Source of the DNA: Wallemia ichthyophaga EXF-994
Lineage: Eukaryota; Basidiomycota; Wallemiomycetes; Wallemiales; Wallemiaceae
DNA length: 64,000 nt
Direction of reading: 5' to 3'
NCBI RefSeq assembly: GCF_000400465.1
Contig: NW_008806280.1
Coordinates: forward strand, 372,001-436,000
Below the pieces are notes generated by a model, which worked only from the letters and a program-made list of their open reading frames with translations, had not been told where the DNA came from and ran no database searches. Each line of letters begins with the position of its first letter. Within the stretch, counting starts at the first letter, position 1. Positions 33,960 through 42,970 of the stretch are shown here, piece by piece. Both the position numbers and the translations under genes were made by a program.

Positions 33960-34928
33960 TCACATTCCTAATCTTTCAGCCAGTGTTTTTGTATGTACAG
34001 TTTGACCTGGTTGCTTTGATTGAACTGCCTTTCTTCGAGCACTCTGTGTACTTTGATTACTCTGTGTACCCTGTGTGCTCAATCCACCCCCTACACTCAT
34101 CCTATCTAGTAGAGATTGACCCGATTGACCCGATTGAACACCCGTGTTTTCCTTCTTTTTCGCCTTTGGTTGCATCTGCGTCCGTTCTAGGATCGATAAA
34201 ACAGGTTTAGCTGGTGGGTTCTCCTTCCTCTGCCTAGGTTTAGACTGTTTGGATTGAATCTTTGGGTTGGTATCTTTGGATTTACGTGGTGATGGTGTTG
34301 GTGCGATACTATCAGCGTACATTTTTCTATCTGAAAACAACGAGTGGACATCCTCCAACGCCGTCTTTTCCACAAGGTTCACAACAAGCACCTTTCCATC
34401 TGCGTGCAATCCATCGAAAGCTTTAAGAGCACTTTGAGCATCTACCAGCCTCTCGAAAAATATATTCATTGCCAAGCTATCATCGGAGCTGTTGACTGGG
34501 TTTGGTGAGGTGTGAAGTATGTTACCATAAGGTGATAATGCCACTTTTACATCCTCTTGAGACGTTCCCGGTGCAAGATTGTTGATAATTATTTGAGTTG
34601 GTTGGTGAGAAGAGCCACGAATGTTGATTGACTGTTGTTTCTTCTCATTCTTCTTCTGGCGTGTTGCTAAACCAGAAATTCTAGAACCCAGTGGAGTATG
34701 TGTTGTGTCTGTTGTATTCCCCGCCTGTTTATTAAACAAACTCGGATTTAACATCCTAGCGCCTAGTTCACCACCAATAGATTTAATATAGAGATCATTT
34801 CCCCATTTACCACTATCGCTCGGGTTTAGTGGACGCTGCCTTGTATTGTAAGGTTTAGCAGATAATCTTTTATTCTTTGTTGATTTATCTGGACGCGTTA
34901 GAAGTGAGTCGATGGATTCAGAGGACAT
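33960..34928 (-). CDS. RRM-domain RNA-binding protein
   Basis: 322 aa, intronless. A single RRM spans residues ~120-200: TQIIINNLAPGTSQEDV (RNP2-like), SLAMNIFFERLVDAQSALKAF (RNP1 degenerate) and GKVLVVNLVE. The N-terminus is basic and the C-terminal third is Ser/Gln/Lys rich with two short motifs, SLLDRMSVGG and LAERLGM at the extreme end. The layout recalls fungal export adaptors of the Aly/Yra1 class, but the RRM is too diverged for me to name it. Start ATG 34928 follows no other in-frame ATG. Its stop codon is 8 bp from the JTB-like stop. Confidence 0.75.
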   Translation of the reverse strand: MSSESIDSLLTRPDKSTKNKRLSAKPYNTRQRPLNPSDSGKWGNDLYIKSIGGELGARMLNPSLFNKQAGNTTDTTHTPLGSRISGLATRQKKNEKKQQSINIRGSSHQPTQIIINNLAPGTSQEDVKVALSPYGNILHTSPNPVNSSDDSLAMNIFFERLVDAQSALKAFDGLHADGKVLVVNLVEKTALEDVHSLFSDRKMYADSIAPTPSPRKSKDTNPKIQSKQSKPRQRKENPPAKPVLSILERTQMQPKAKKKENTGVQSGQSGQSLLDRMSVGGGLSTQGTQSNQSTQSARRKAVQSKQPGQTVHTKTLAERLGM

Positions 34929-34963
34929 GGTGGTGGTGATAAATAAAAGAATACAACTTAAGT

Positions 34964-35347
34964 TCAAATATAATAATCAGGTTTACGCGCATTAATCCCA
35001 TAATCACTCAAAGCTGCCGTGAGATCATCTGCTGTCAACACAGTCTTTGATTTTGATGTCCCCGTCGGTCTACCTCTTCCACCCGGTCCTGCACTTGTAC
35101 GAATTCTTGCATACTGATACGCGTCATTAGAGATATCGCTTATAAACTTCTGCGATGCCAGACTGAATAACCTCTTTAATCTCTCATCGTTACACTCGAA
35201 TCCCGCCTTATTGAGGTAATGGTCAACCACTTGATCTGGTATTAAAGGCTCATTTGCACCTAATAAATTCATAAATTCCGTCATTTTTTTATCATGCGCT
35301 GTTTGTGCTTCTGTTTTTTTATTTTCTAAGTTATTGCTTGAGCTCAT
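34964..35347 (-). CDS. TAF10: TFIID/SAGA subunit TAF10
   Basis: Histone-fold subunit of TFIID and SAGA, 127 aa, intronless. Family blocks: EFMNLLGANEPLIPDQVVDHYLNKAGF, RLKRLFSLASQKFISDISNDAYQYARIR and LTADDLTAALSDYGINARKPDYY, read as separate conserved segments that cover the whole histone fold. The usual loop insertion is short (SAGPGGRGRPTGTSKS). The RRM gene starts 35 bp downstream on the same strand. Confidence 0.95.
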   Translation of the reverse strand: MSSSNNLENKKTEAQTAHDKKMTEFMNLLGANEPLIPDQVVDHYLNKAGFECNDERLKRLFSLASQKFISDISNDAYQYARIRTSAGPGGRGRPTGTSKSKTVLTADDLTAALSDYGINARKPDYYI

Positions 35348-35626
35348 GACGGTTGTGATTAAAGAGGGGTTTCGGTGTGATCGACGAGATGCGAGGGATA
35401 TTGAAGAGATGAATGGTACAGCCTAGGTTAGAGCTACTCAATTACACTATAAATGCTTTAAAATTTGATTTTGACATTCACACTGGGCTATCGACGTCTC
35501 AGGTTAGGTCTAGACCATCAGATAACACGCCCCTTTGTTGACAACGTCCATCTTCTCAACAATAACAACAGCTTTTTCGTCTTTCTTTTTAACTCCCATC
35601 TTCTTAAAATAAAATCATTTTAATGG

Positions 35627-38428
35627 ATGGATGAAATTACACGCCCGAGGAAAGTACAATTCTCTCAATCAACCGATGGCGGTGATAGCAATCAAGGATC
35701 TTACAGTTTAGATCCTAGATTTGACGATTACCATTTGGATTCAGATTCGCAAGGTTTACAGATACAGCTCATCAAAAACTCGTTGAACAGGTCTCACTCA
35801 CGGCCTTCAAGTGTTTCATCTGCAGATACTTCCAACTCGCACGAAACTAAATTTCTGCCTCATGAATCCACTTCGGCAACCACAGAAACTCCAGCGTCTT
35901 CTAATCCTTCAACCCCCACTCAGGAATACGCAGTGCCGATCCCTTTCGGTGAAATTGATGGTCTTCCACAACCCCCGTCTTCTAAGAAAGGCTCCTTCGA
36001 CTACTATACAAAGAAAGCTAGAAAATTAGTCGGGAAAAAGTCAGAAAGCAGTCATAACAAGAAAGACAAAAAATTCATCACAAACAAACATGATCCTGAA
36101 TCTGGCGACATTTCTCACTCCCATGATGACCCTTTCAGCTTAGACTACAAGCCATCCAAATCTAGAGGTGTTCTCTCCACCCTACTCACCCTCCAAGAAC
36201 AAAGAGAACATCATAAGGCTAAAAAGAAGGCTAAAAAGCAAGCAAAGAAGGATCGACGCGCTAGAAGTGTCTCTACGTCTTCTTCTTCTTCTGCAGGTAC
36301 TGTCTTGAGTAACTCAGGTGCTGCAGATCAACTCCCTGAAAAACCACCTCCTACTTCAAAACCTCAATTGCCAAGAAGCCATTCTGAAACAAATCTCGCT
36401 GATGTTGCTAATGGTGGTCTCTCTTCCGCTCAGGAAGAGGATAAAACTTACAGACAATACAAACCTTCTGCTTTCCGCATCCCTGATCAATTAAGATTGC
36501 GTCCTGAGAAATACAGACCCAAAACTGCTAGATCTTCCGCAGGTGTTTTTGGTGCGCTTGTCAGCTCAGGTCAGAATTTATCTGGCTTCGTCAGCCCCCA
36601 TTCTACAGCGATTACGCCGAATCTCAAACACAAAGGGTATAGACTGCAGCGATACTCGCTCGACCCCACATTAGACATCAAGGAGTTCACCAAGGATAAT
36701 CAGGAGGCTGAAAAGGCTGAGTCGTTAGATATGAAGCACTCACGCTCGTCGTCGACTGATTTGGAATCACTCGCTCCATCGTCCCCACCGCTGCACACCG
36801 CTCAGAAGAAGAGCACGCCCAAGTCGATGCTCAAAGATCAATTTAACAATATGGCAAGTGGATTCAAGAACCCGAAGTCACCTGCGACAACACCCGACGA
36901 GAAGATGTCCCAGAGTTCATCCATCGACTACTTCAGCCTGCCACTCAAGGAGCGAGAGAAGGAGAAGGAGAAGAGTGAGGAGCGGGAGCTTAAAGAGCGC
37001 AAGAAGAACCTCGCTAAGCGTAAGAAGGAAGAGCTATACATTACTATGCATGTCGCTACAGTCCTCCATCGACAAGAATTCCTACTCAAGCTCAGTCGCG
37101 CGCTAATGATGTTCGGTGCTCCATCCCATCGTCTCGAGGCGCAAATACAAGCTACAGCGCGCGTACTCGACATACCCCTCCAAGTCGTCTATCTGCCTGG
37201 ACTTATGTTGTTCAGTTTCGGTGATGTAGAATCACACACATCGGAAACCAAATTCTTGAAACAGTCAGCTACACTTGACCTGCGCAAGTTGCTCGTCACC
37301 CACCAGCTCTATTGGCGCGTAACGCATGACGAAATGTCGGTCAGCGATGCGTCTAAAGAGTTAGATGTGTTGATGACACAGAAGGACAATTTCAACGCAC
37401 TGTCTAATATAGTCATCGCAGGTTTCTGCTCAGCTTTCATCACTCCATTTGCCTTCCACGGCTCTCTCATCGACGCTTGTCTCGCTGCTCCACTCGGCAT
37501 GCTTCTCGTAGCTGTTCAGCAGATAGCAGTAAAGAACGATCTGTTCACTAACATATTCGAGATCTCAATGGCAGCTGTAAACTCTTTCCTTGCTGCGTCG
37601 TTAGCAGAGACTAACAAAGCATGCTACTCAGCTGTAGCTTCCGGATCGGTTGTGTTGATCTTGCCTGGATATATTATTCTCTGCGGCGCGCTGGAGATGT
37701 CAGCGCGGAACATTATAGCAGGCAGTGTGAGAATGTTCTACGCTATCATCTTTTCGTCTTTCCTCGGCGTCGGCATGTCGATTGGATATCAGTTTTTCAG
37801 ACTAGTGACAAACCAGTGGGACAACGATGACAACAGCGCAGGTAGCGATTACCGCTGTGCATCTGTACATACGCCGGATGCCCCCTTTTACCAGAAAAGC
37901 ATAGATCCTTATTGGTACATTCTCTGCGTACCTATTTACGCCATTTTCATCAGTTTGCGCAATAAGGCTAGCATCAAGAGCAGGGAGCTACCTCTGATGG
38001 TAATAATTGCAATTTGTGGCTTCACTGTTAATTACTTTGTCAGACAGCGTATCTCACGCATTGATCTGTCTAGCGCTGTCGGCAGTTTCACTGTCGGATT
38101 GATTGGTAATCTTTGGGGCAAATTCACTACTTCCAGACCGGCATTTACTATGACTGCCAGCGGTATCATGTTACTCCTCCCAACTGGTTTATCTGATGGC
38201 GGTATTTTGTCAGTTGCTACGACTTCTACTTCTAACAAGTGGGTTAACTGGCTTTTAATCGCTCACTCACTCACTCACACTTTTTTTTTCAGCTCTCTTG
38301 GACTCGGAACTAGTAGCAGCCTCATTCAAGCTGCTATCGGCCTCACTGTCGGCCTTTTCGCAGCCGCCGTTGTTGCTCATCCTTTTGGTGGTACACGTAG
38401 GAGACGTGCTGCCATCTTTTCCTTCTAG
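35627..38428 (+). CDS. PRM10: PRM10-type ThrE-like membrane protein
   Basis: 915 aa after removal of a 54-nt intron at 38239-38292 (GTGGGT donor, T9CAG acceptor). The N-terminal 460 residues are hydrophilic, Ser/Pro/Lys rich, with several basic stretches. Residues ~475-660 match the ThrE N-half (FLLKLSRALMMFGAPSHRLE, VYLPGLMLFSFGD) followed by about ten hydrophobic segments, then the second ThrE half ending PFGGTRRRRAAIFSF. Family members (yeast YJL108C, bacterial ThrE threonine exporters) are transporters of uncertain substrate. The intron has no stop codon and is a multiple of three, so the unspliced frame is also open. Alternative ATG at 35631 is 4 nt downstream in another frame. Confidence 0.9.
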   Translation: MDEITRPRKVQFSQSTDGGDSNQGSYSLDPRFDDYHLDSDSQGLQIQLIKNSLNRSHSRPSSVSSADTSNSHETKFLPHESTSATTETPASSNPSTPTQEYAVPIPFGEIDGLPQPPSSKKGSFDYYTKKARKLVGKKSESSHNKKDKKFITNKHDPESGDISHSHDDPFSLDYKPSKSRGVLSTLLTLQEQREHHKAKKKAKKQAKKDRRARSVSTSSSSSAGTVLSNSGAADQLPEKPPPTSKPQLPRSHSETNLADVANGGLSSAQEEDKTYRQYKPSAFRIPDQLRLRPEKYRPKTARSSAGVFGALVSSGQNLSGFVSPHSTAITPNLKHKGYRLQRYSLDPTLDIKEFTKDNQEAEKAESLDMKHSRSSSTDLESLAPSSPPLHTAQKKSTPKSMLKDQFNNMASGFKNPKSPATTPDEKMSQSSSIDYFSLPLKEREKEKEKSEERELKERKKNLAKRKKEELYITMHVATVLHRQEFLLKLSRALMMFGAPSHRLEAQIQATARVLDIPLQVVYLPGLMLFSFGDVESHTSETKFLKQSATLDLRKLLVTHQLYWRVTHDEMSVSDASKELDVLMTQKDNFNALSNIVIAGFCSAFITPFAFHGSLIDACLAAPLGMLLVAVQQIAVKNDLFTNIFEISMAAVNSFLAASLAETNKACYSAVASGSVVLILPGYIILCGALEMSARNIIAGSVRMFYAIIFSSFLGVGMSIGYQFFRLVTNQWDNDDNSAGSDYRCASVHTPDAPFYQKSIDPYWYILCVPIYAIFISLRNKASIKSRELPLMVIIAICGFTVNYFVRQRISRIDLSSAVGSFTVGLIGNLWGKFTTSRPAFTMTASGIMLLLPTGLSDGGILSVATTSTSNKWVNWLLIAHSLTHTFFFSSLGLGTSSSLIQAAIGLTVGLFAAAVVAHPFGGTRRRRAAIFSF

Positions 38429-38737
38429 GATATTTTACGGAAAGTGTCATACGAAGGACTCAAAAGTCTCACTTTTCGATGTCGCTCACTTTGTGCTACA
38501 GGATTAGCACAAATTATGTATTTTCTTCTGGCCTTCTCACGTTTACTCACATCACTTGACGTTTTTTTACTGGATCACGACTTTAAGCTTCTCGCTCGCA
38601 CGACAAACATATTACAATTATTGACTTGTACTTATTCATCAACATTACGGAATTTTTTATGAAAAGAGATAGTAATAGATAGTGTGTATGGTCTAGTGAA
38701 CAGATAGCAATAGATAACTCCCCCAAACGACTCTGGG
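38429..38737. other. Convergent intergenic region
   Basis: 309 bp between the stops of PRM10 and CFD1. It is AT-rich 3' UTR sequence; I see no gene or repeat. Confidence 0.5.
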
Positions 38738-39634
38738 CTAGTGAACAGCTTCGAGTATTCGCCGAGCTATACTCTCAAACACCTTGTATGTCGGTATACT
38801 TTGGTAGCGCTCTATGAGAGTTGTAGAGATAGCTTCCTGATCCTGCACAGAGAGTGTAATGCCGCCCTGCTTGGCCTGCTCCTCCTTCTTCATCTGCAAA
38901 ATTTTGATATCATCGAGCAGCTTAACGAGGAGGGGATCTATGGGAACTTTACCGAGGAATAGGATATGTTCTCTCTTCGCGAGTGATTCTCCGCCGCCCG
39001 TAGAAAAGACGTTAGTGCAATCAGCGCAATGGGGACAAGCGTAGCCAGACATGTTCTCTATGAGACCGAGGATGGGTATGCCGACAGTCCTTGCAAAAGT
39101 AATTTCCTTCTGGACGTCGCTCAACGCTACCGCTTGGGGGGTTGTGACGATGACGGCATGTATCCTATCGGCGAGAGGAGCGAGATGTTCAGTGAGGGCT
39201 ATATGTTCATCGGATGTGCCTGGAGGAGTATCGATGATGAGAGTGTCGCAATCCCACTTGACATCAGCGAGGAACTGGCGAATCATTGCGCTCTTCTTTG
39301 GCCCACGCCACACAACGGCATCGTTCTTGCTCTTGAGGAGGAAAGCTATTGACATTACAGACAGCTTTCCAGCGCGGTCGGCATGTACAGGCACCCAACC
39401 CTGACCGTGGAGACCCATGTGGACAGAGTGACCATCGAGACCGAGCATCCGCGGGAGAGAAGGTCCCGTGAGATCGACATCTAGCAATCCCACTTTTGCA
39501 TTGGTTGAAGTCGTCGCTGATAACGCCAACTGGGTGGCTACCGATGATTTACCCACCCCGCCTTTACCACTAAGGACGAGTATTATAGACTTAACATTCT
39601 GGAGACGCTTAACCACTGGACTGTCTAGATCCAT
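38738..39634 (-). CDS. CFD1: Cytosolic Fe-S cluster assembly NTPase CFD1 (NUBP2)
   Basis: 298 aa, intronless. P-loop scaffold that with NBP35 assembles [4Fe-4S] clusters in the cytosol for nuclear and cytosolic proteins. Walker [10 protein letters not shown] (residues ~23-31), [17 protein letters not shown], the [12 protein letters not shown] switch block and the bridging-cluster motif CPHC (followed by CADC) near residue 200. It lacks the N-terminal four-Cys ferredoxin-like motif of Nbp35, which separates the two. Length is typical (yeast 293). Confidence 0.96.
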   Translation of the reverse strand: MDLDSPVVKRLQNVKSIILVLSGKGGVGKSSVATQLALSATTSTNAKVGLLDVDLTGPSLPRMLGLDGHSVHMGLHGQGWVPVHADRAGKLSVMSIAFLLKSKNDAVVWRGPKKSAMIRQFLADVKWDCDTLIIDTPPGTSDEHIALTEHLAPLADRIHAVIVTTPQAVALSDVQKEITFARTVGIPILGLIENMSGYACPHCADCTNVFSTGGGESLAKREHILFLGKVPIDPLLVKLLDDIKILQMKKEEQAKQGGITLSVQDQEAISTTLIERYQSIPTYKVFESIARRILEAVH

Positions 39635-39781
39635 TATAATTTATTTGTCGGTCGATGTCGCTGCGAACGTTATCAACAAACGATCGAATAAAATGGAATT
39701 GAAGAAAATCTCAAATGGTCGGTGGTAGACACAAAGCAGACGCAGCACACACTTACCAACCTCACTACTCCAGGCAGAACG

Positions 39782-40632
39782 ATGCCTTCTATTGGTTTCG
39801 GGCTGTATCAGCTATCGCGGGAGGCGACACAGCGAGTGACGACGCGGGCTGTGGAGCGCGGCTGGAGACACTTCGATGGAGCGCGCGTGTATAGAAATGA
39901 GCGAGAGCTAGGCGAGACTATTGCGAACCTCCCCCACAATCACCGTCGCGAAGACCTCTTCCTTACTTCGAAGCTGGACAAAGCAGGTACATCGACCTCG
40001 GCGCTGGCTGACGTGCGCAAGAGCATCCGATATCACAAGACAACGTATCTTGACCTGATGCTGATCCACTCTGCCACTCCAGGCTACCTCAACCGCATCG
40101 AGGCGTGGAAACAGCTCTGCGAAGCGTACAACACGGGTCTGTGCAGAAGTATAGGCGTGTCTAATTACGGCATTAAGCATTTGGAGGAACTAAGAAAACT
40201 GTGCGAGGAAAATGAAGGCGTGGTCATGCCCCACGTCAATCAGATTCAACTTCATCCTTGGCTTCAGAACAGGGATATCGTCGCTTACTGCAAATCTCAC
40301 GGAATCGTAGTTCAGGCTTTCTCCCCGCTCGCGCGTGCCTCGCGTTGGCAGGACCCGACTATCGACAGTTTGGCTAAGAAACATGGCGTCACAGCTGCAC
40401 AGGTGTTGATAAAGTGGGTCATTATTTTCACCACGCGCATCTTTAACGTCACTCAAGATGGTCGCTGACCCATGGTTTCGTTCCCCTCGTCAAGACTGAG
40501 AATGAGGATAGGCTGTCGGAAAATCTTCTCTCAAACGTCCATTTCAACTTGGATCAAGAGGATATGGCCGCTATTGACGCTCTCGATGACCCCAACGGTG
40601 CGTGTACTTGGAACCCCGTCAACTGCGACTAG
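39782..40632 (+). CDS. Aldo/keto reductase
   Basis: NADPH-dependent reductase of the AKR TIM-barrel family, 268 aa from the first in-frame ATG. Exons 39782-40413 and 40458-40632; a 44-nt intron gives IKWSLTHGFVPLVKTENEDR. Seen: GWRHFDGARVYRNERELGE, with Asp and Tyr of the active site, TSKLDKAG (catalytic Lys), DLMLIHSATPG (His), SIGVSNYG and VNQIQLHPW. Similarity to the family seems to begin before ATG 39782 (the sequence TNLTTPGRTMPSIGFG aligns), yet the upstream frame has no ATG before a TAA at 39689. A non-AUG start (GTG 39722) or an unseen first exon is possible. Confidence 0.85.
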
Positions 40633-40723
40633 TTGGCGAGTGTATCTATTGTGGCAATTGGCGATTACATTGGTCAAAGTATGTTATCCATTTCTGCAAT
40701 TCGTCAGTCGAGGGATGGAAAAC

Positions 40724-41734
40724 TCACTCCACCCACCTATTAATACAATCTGTTGCAATGATCCAGCTATGATAAGGATGCGCGTATTATGTATCTGCGA
40801 GTATTTGTAAGCATGTTTGGGAGAAATACCAGACGCACCCTTTATCAGCAACTACTGCTCTGCCGTGTGCAACAACAGTGTACTTGAGTACCCAATCTAT
40901 CCCCACGCTCTTTTCATCTAGCTGGTGTGATTGGTTTCTGTTGAAAGCAGCAGCAAGCTCTGCGGGCGAGAGTATATCTAAGCGCAAGTCAGCAGATAAT
41001 TTAAGGCTCCCACACCAACTCACCGTGGATATCTGGATGGGCTGTCAATTCTACGTCGTGCTGCTTGGCTGTTTTGACGAGCTCGCTGGGTGGCTCGCAG
41101 CAGTCAGACAAGCTAATCTGCGTAGTCTGCGGTTGCCTAGCGGTGTCTTTGATCTTGGCGATGAGCTTGTCCAGCTCGATCGGACCGAAATCGGCAACAC
41201 CGAGTTGAGTGTGCGGGAATTCGGGAGTAAGTGACTGATTTGAGGAAATGAGGGGTAGTGAGCGATAGAATGACATGACGTACCTTCCAAATACGTGCAG
41301 CAGCATCCAGTCTATCGCTGCTATCACTTGTATCATCACATAGCCCGTTGAAGCTGAAAATGAGAGAATCGACGGATCCGAGCGAGGTAGTGCGATGCAA
41401 GCATTCAAAGGCATCGTTCAGCGTCTTTTCATTCCACTTGCTGTAGTCAGGATCCGTGACAAACAACTTCGCCGTGACTTCGTAGTTGGTCCTGTGCTCA
41501 GACAGAGAAGGCTCGCGACGGGGATGGCTGGGTATGTTGAGCTGCCTCTCTGAATCTGCGACGTCCGTGCTGTCGAGCGTGTCATAGAGTGCATCGAGCA
41601 GCTCGAGATTGTTGGCTGATGTAATTAAAACTTTAGCTTTCTCTGCGGGAAAAAGAAGGCCTAAACGCACATTCCTGGGTTACGGAAATTGGATTGAGAT
41701 TAACGTTATCGCAGTTGATGTAAACTGTTTTCAT
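40724..41734 (-). CDS. Glutamate-cysteine ligase modifier subunit (GCLM-like)
   Basis: Regulatory subunit for the first step of glutathione synthesis, built on an aldo/keto reductase-like fold; 266 aa. Exons 41734-41684, 41640-41284, 41234-41024, 40977-40839 and 40766-40724; introns of 43, 49, 46 and 72 nt. Diagnostic blocks: KVLITSANNLELLDALYD, DSLIFSFNGL, LGVADFGPIELDKLI, QISLSDCCEPPSELV, ELTAHPDI and the end DWVLKYTVVAHGRAVVADKGW. The first join (donor GTAACC, acceptor GCAGAG) is the least certain; the rest add to an exact frame. Yeast lacks this subunit, while many filamentous and basidiomycete fungi have it. Confidence 0.85.
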
Positions 41735-41786
41735 CCTATCTGTCCTCACCGTCCCTATTCAAGGAGCTTCTTATCGAATTTCAGTG

Positions 41787-42850
41787 ATGGCGCAATCACA
41801 GCCAGCGCAGAAATACGGACCAGATTTATCTGTGAAATTGGTAAATATGTGTATTTTGCAGTAAATTTATTATTGAAACTTTAATTCCCTTAGATTTGTC
41901 CTGAATGCCAGATACCCAATCCAAACGTCGTTGAGGAATTCAGCTCTGGTGATCTAGTATGCGGTGATTGTGGTTTAGTTCTTGGAGATAAGGTCGTCGA
42001 TACGCGCTCTGAGTGGCGTACATTCGCCAACGACGAGGGTGACGATCCCTCGCGTGTCGGTGCAGCCAGCAATCCACTTCTCGACGGCGTCGATGAATTT
42101 GAGACGATGATCTCTTCTAGAGACGGCAACTCGGGTATTTCTAAGGAACTGCAAAGAGCTGCTGCGAAATCATCTCATGGTCGAAGCGAGCGCAGCTTGA
42201 TGAACGCGTTCCGCGATATTTCCTCAATGGCTGATCAGATATCCCTTCCACGTTCCATCGCTGATATCGCTAAACAACTCTATAAACGTGTCGACGAAGA
42301 AAGACTGCTTCGTGGTAAATCCACCGACGCTATCATCGCTGCTTGCATTTTTATAGCTTGCAGACAGGCTGGCGTGCCTCGTACTTTCAAAGAAGTCTGG
42401 GGTCTTACACGCGTGCCTAAAAAAGTCATCGGTCAGTGCTTCAAAGTACTTGAAAGAGCTTTCGGTAGCAACTCTCCATCTATGACGCCAGGTGTTGACA
42501 CTCCAACTCTCAACAATGTACAAAGTGGTCCAGAAGATCTTATGGCGAGATACTGCAACCACCTCAGTCTTCCCGTGTGGCTCCAGAGTGGTGCTGTCGA
42601 TGTCGCTATTGCTGCTCGTGAACACGGTGTTTTGGCTGGTAGATCCCCTATTACTGTCGCTGCTACGTGTATTTACTTTTCCTCTGCTCTCTTTGGCTAT
42701 CCAAAGTCTGCTTCGGAAATTGGTAACATCGCAGGCGTCGGCGATTCAACCATCAAATCAGCATACAAGATATTGTTCAACGAAAAACAACCCGTACTAG
42801 CATCTATACACGACAAAAGAGCAAACGTAAGGAATTTACCTGACCCATAA
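41787..42850 (+). CDS. SUA7: Transcription initiation factor TFIIB
   Basis: Links TBP-DNA to RNA polymerase II; 336 aa. Exons 41787-41840 and 41894-42850, 53-nt intron. The zinc ribbon has CPEC (after splicing, KLICPECQ) and CGDCGL, and the B-reader/linker (VVDTRSEWRTFANDEGDDPSRVGA) is well conserved. Two cyclin folds follow: STDAIIAACIFIACRQAGVPRTFKE and GRSPITVAATCIYFSSALFG. The start lies 52 bp from the divergent GCLM-like gene start. Confidence 0.97.
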
Positions 42851-42970
42851 CCGCATGTCACAACACATCCTAGGATTATTAAATATGTACAATAATTTAA
42901 CTCTATGCATTATTTCTATTTAGATACTCATTGGACAAACAATTTCGAGTAGCCATATCTATGCATCGAC

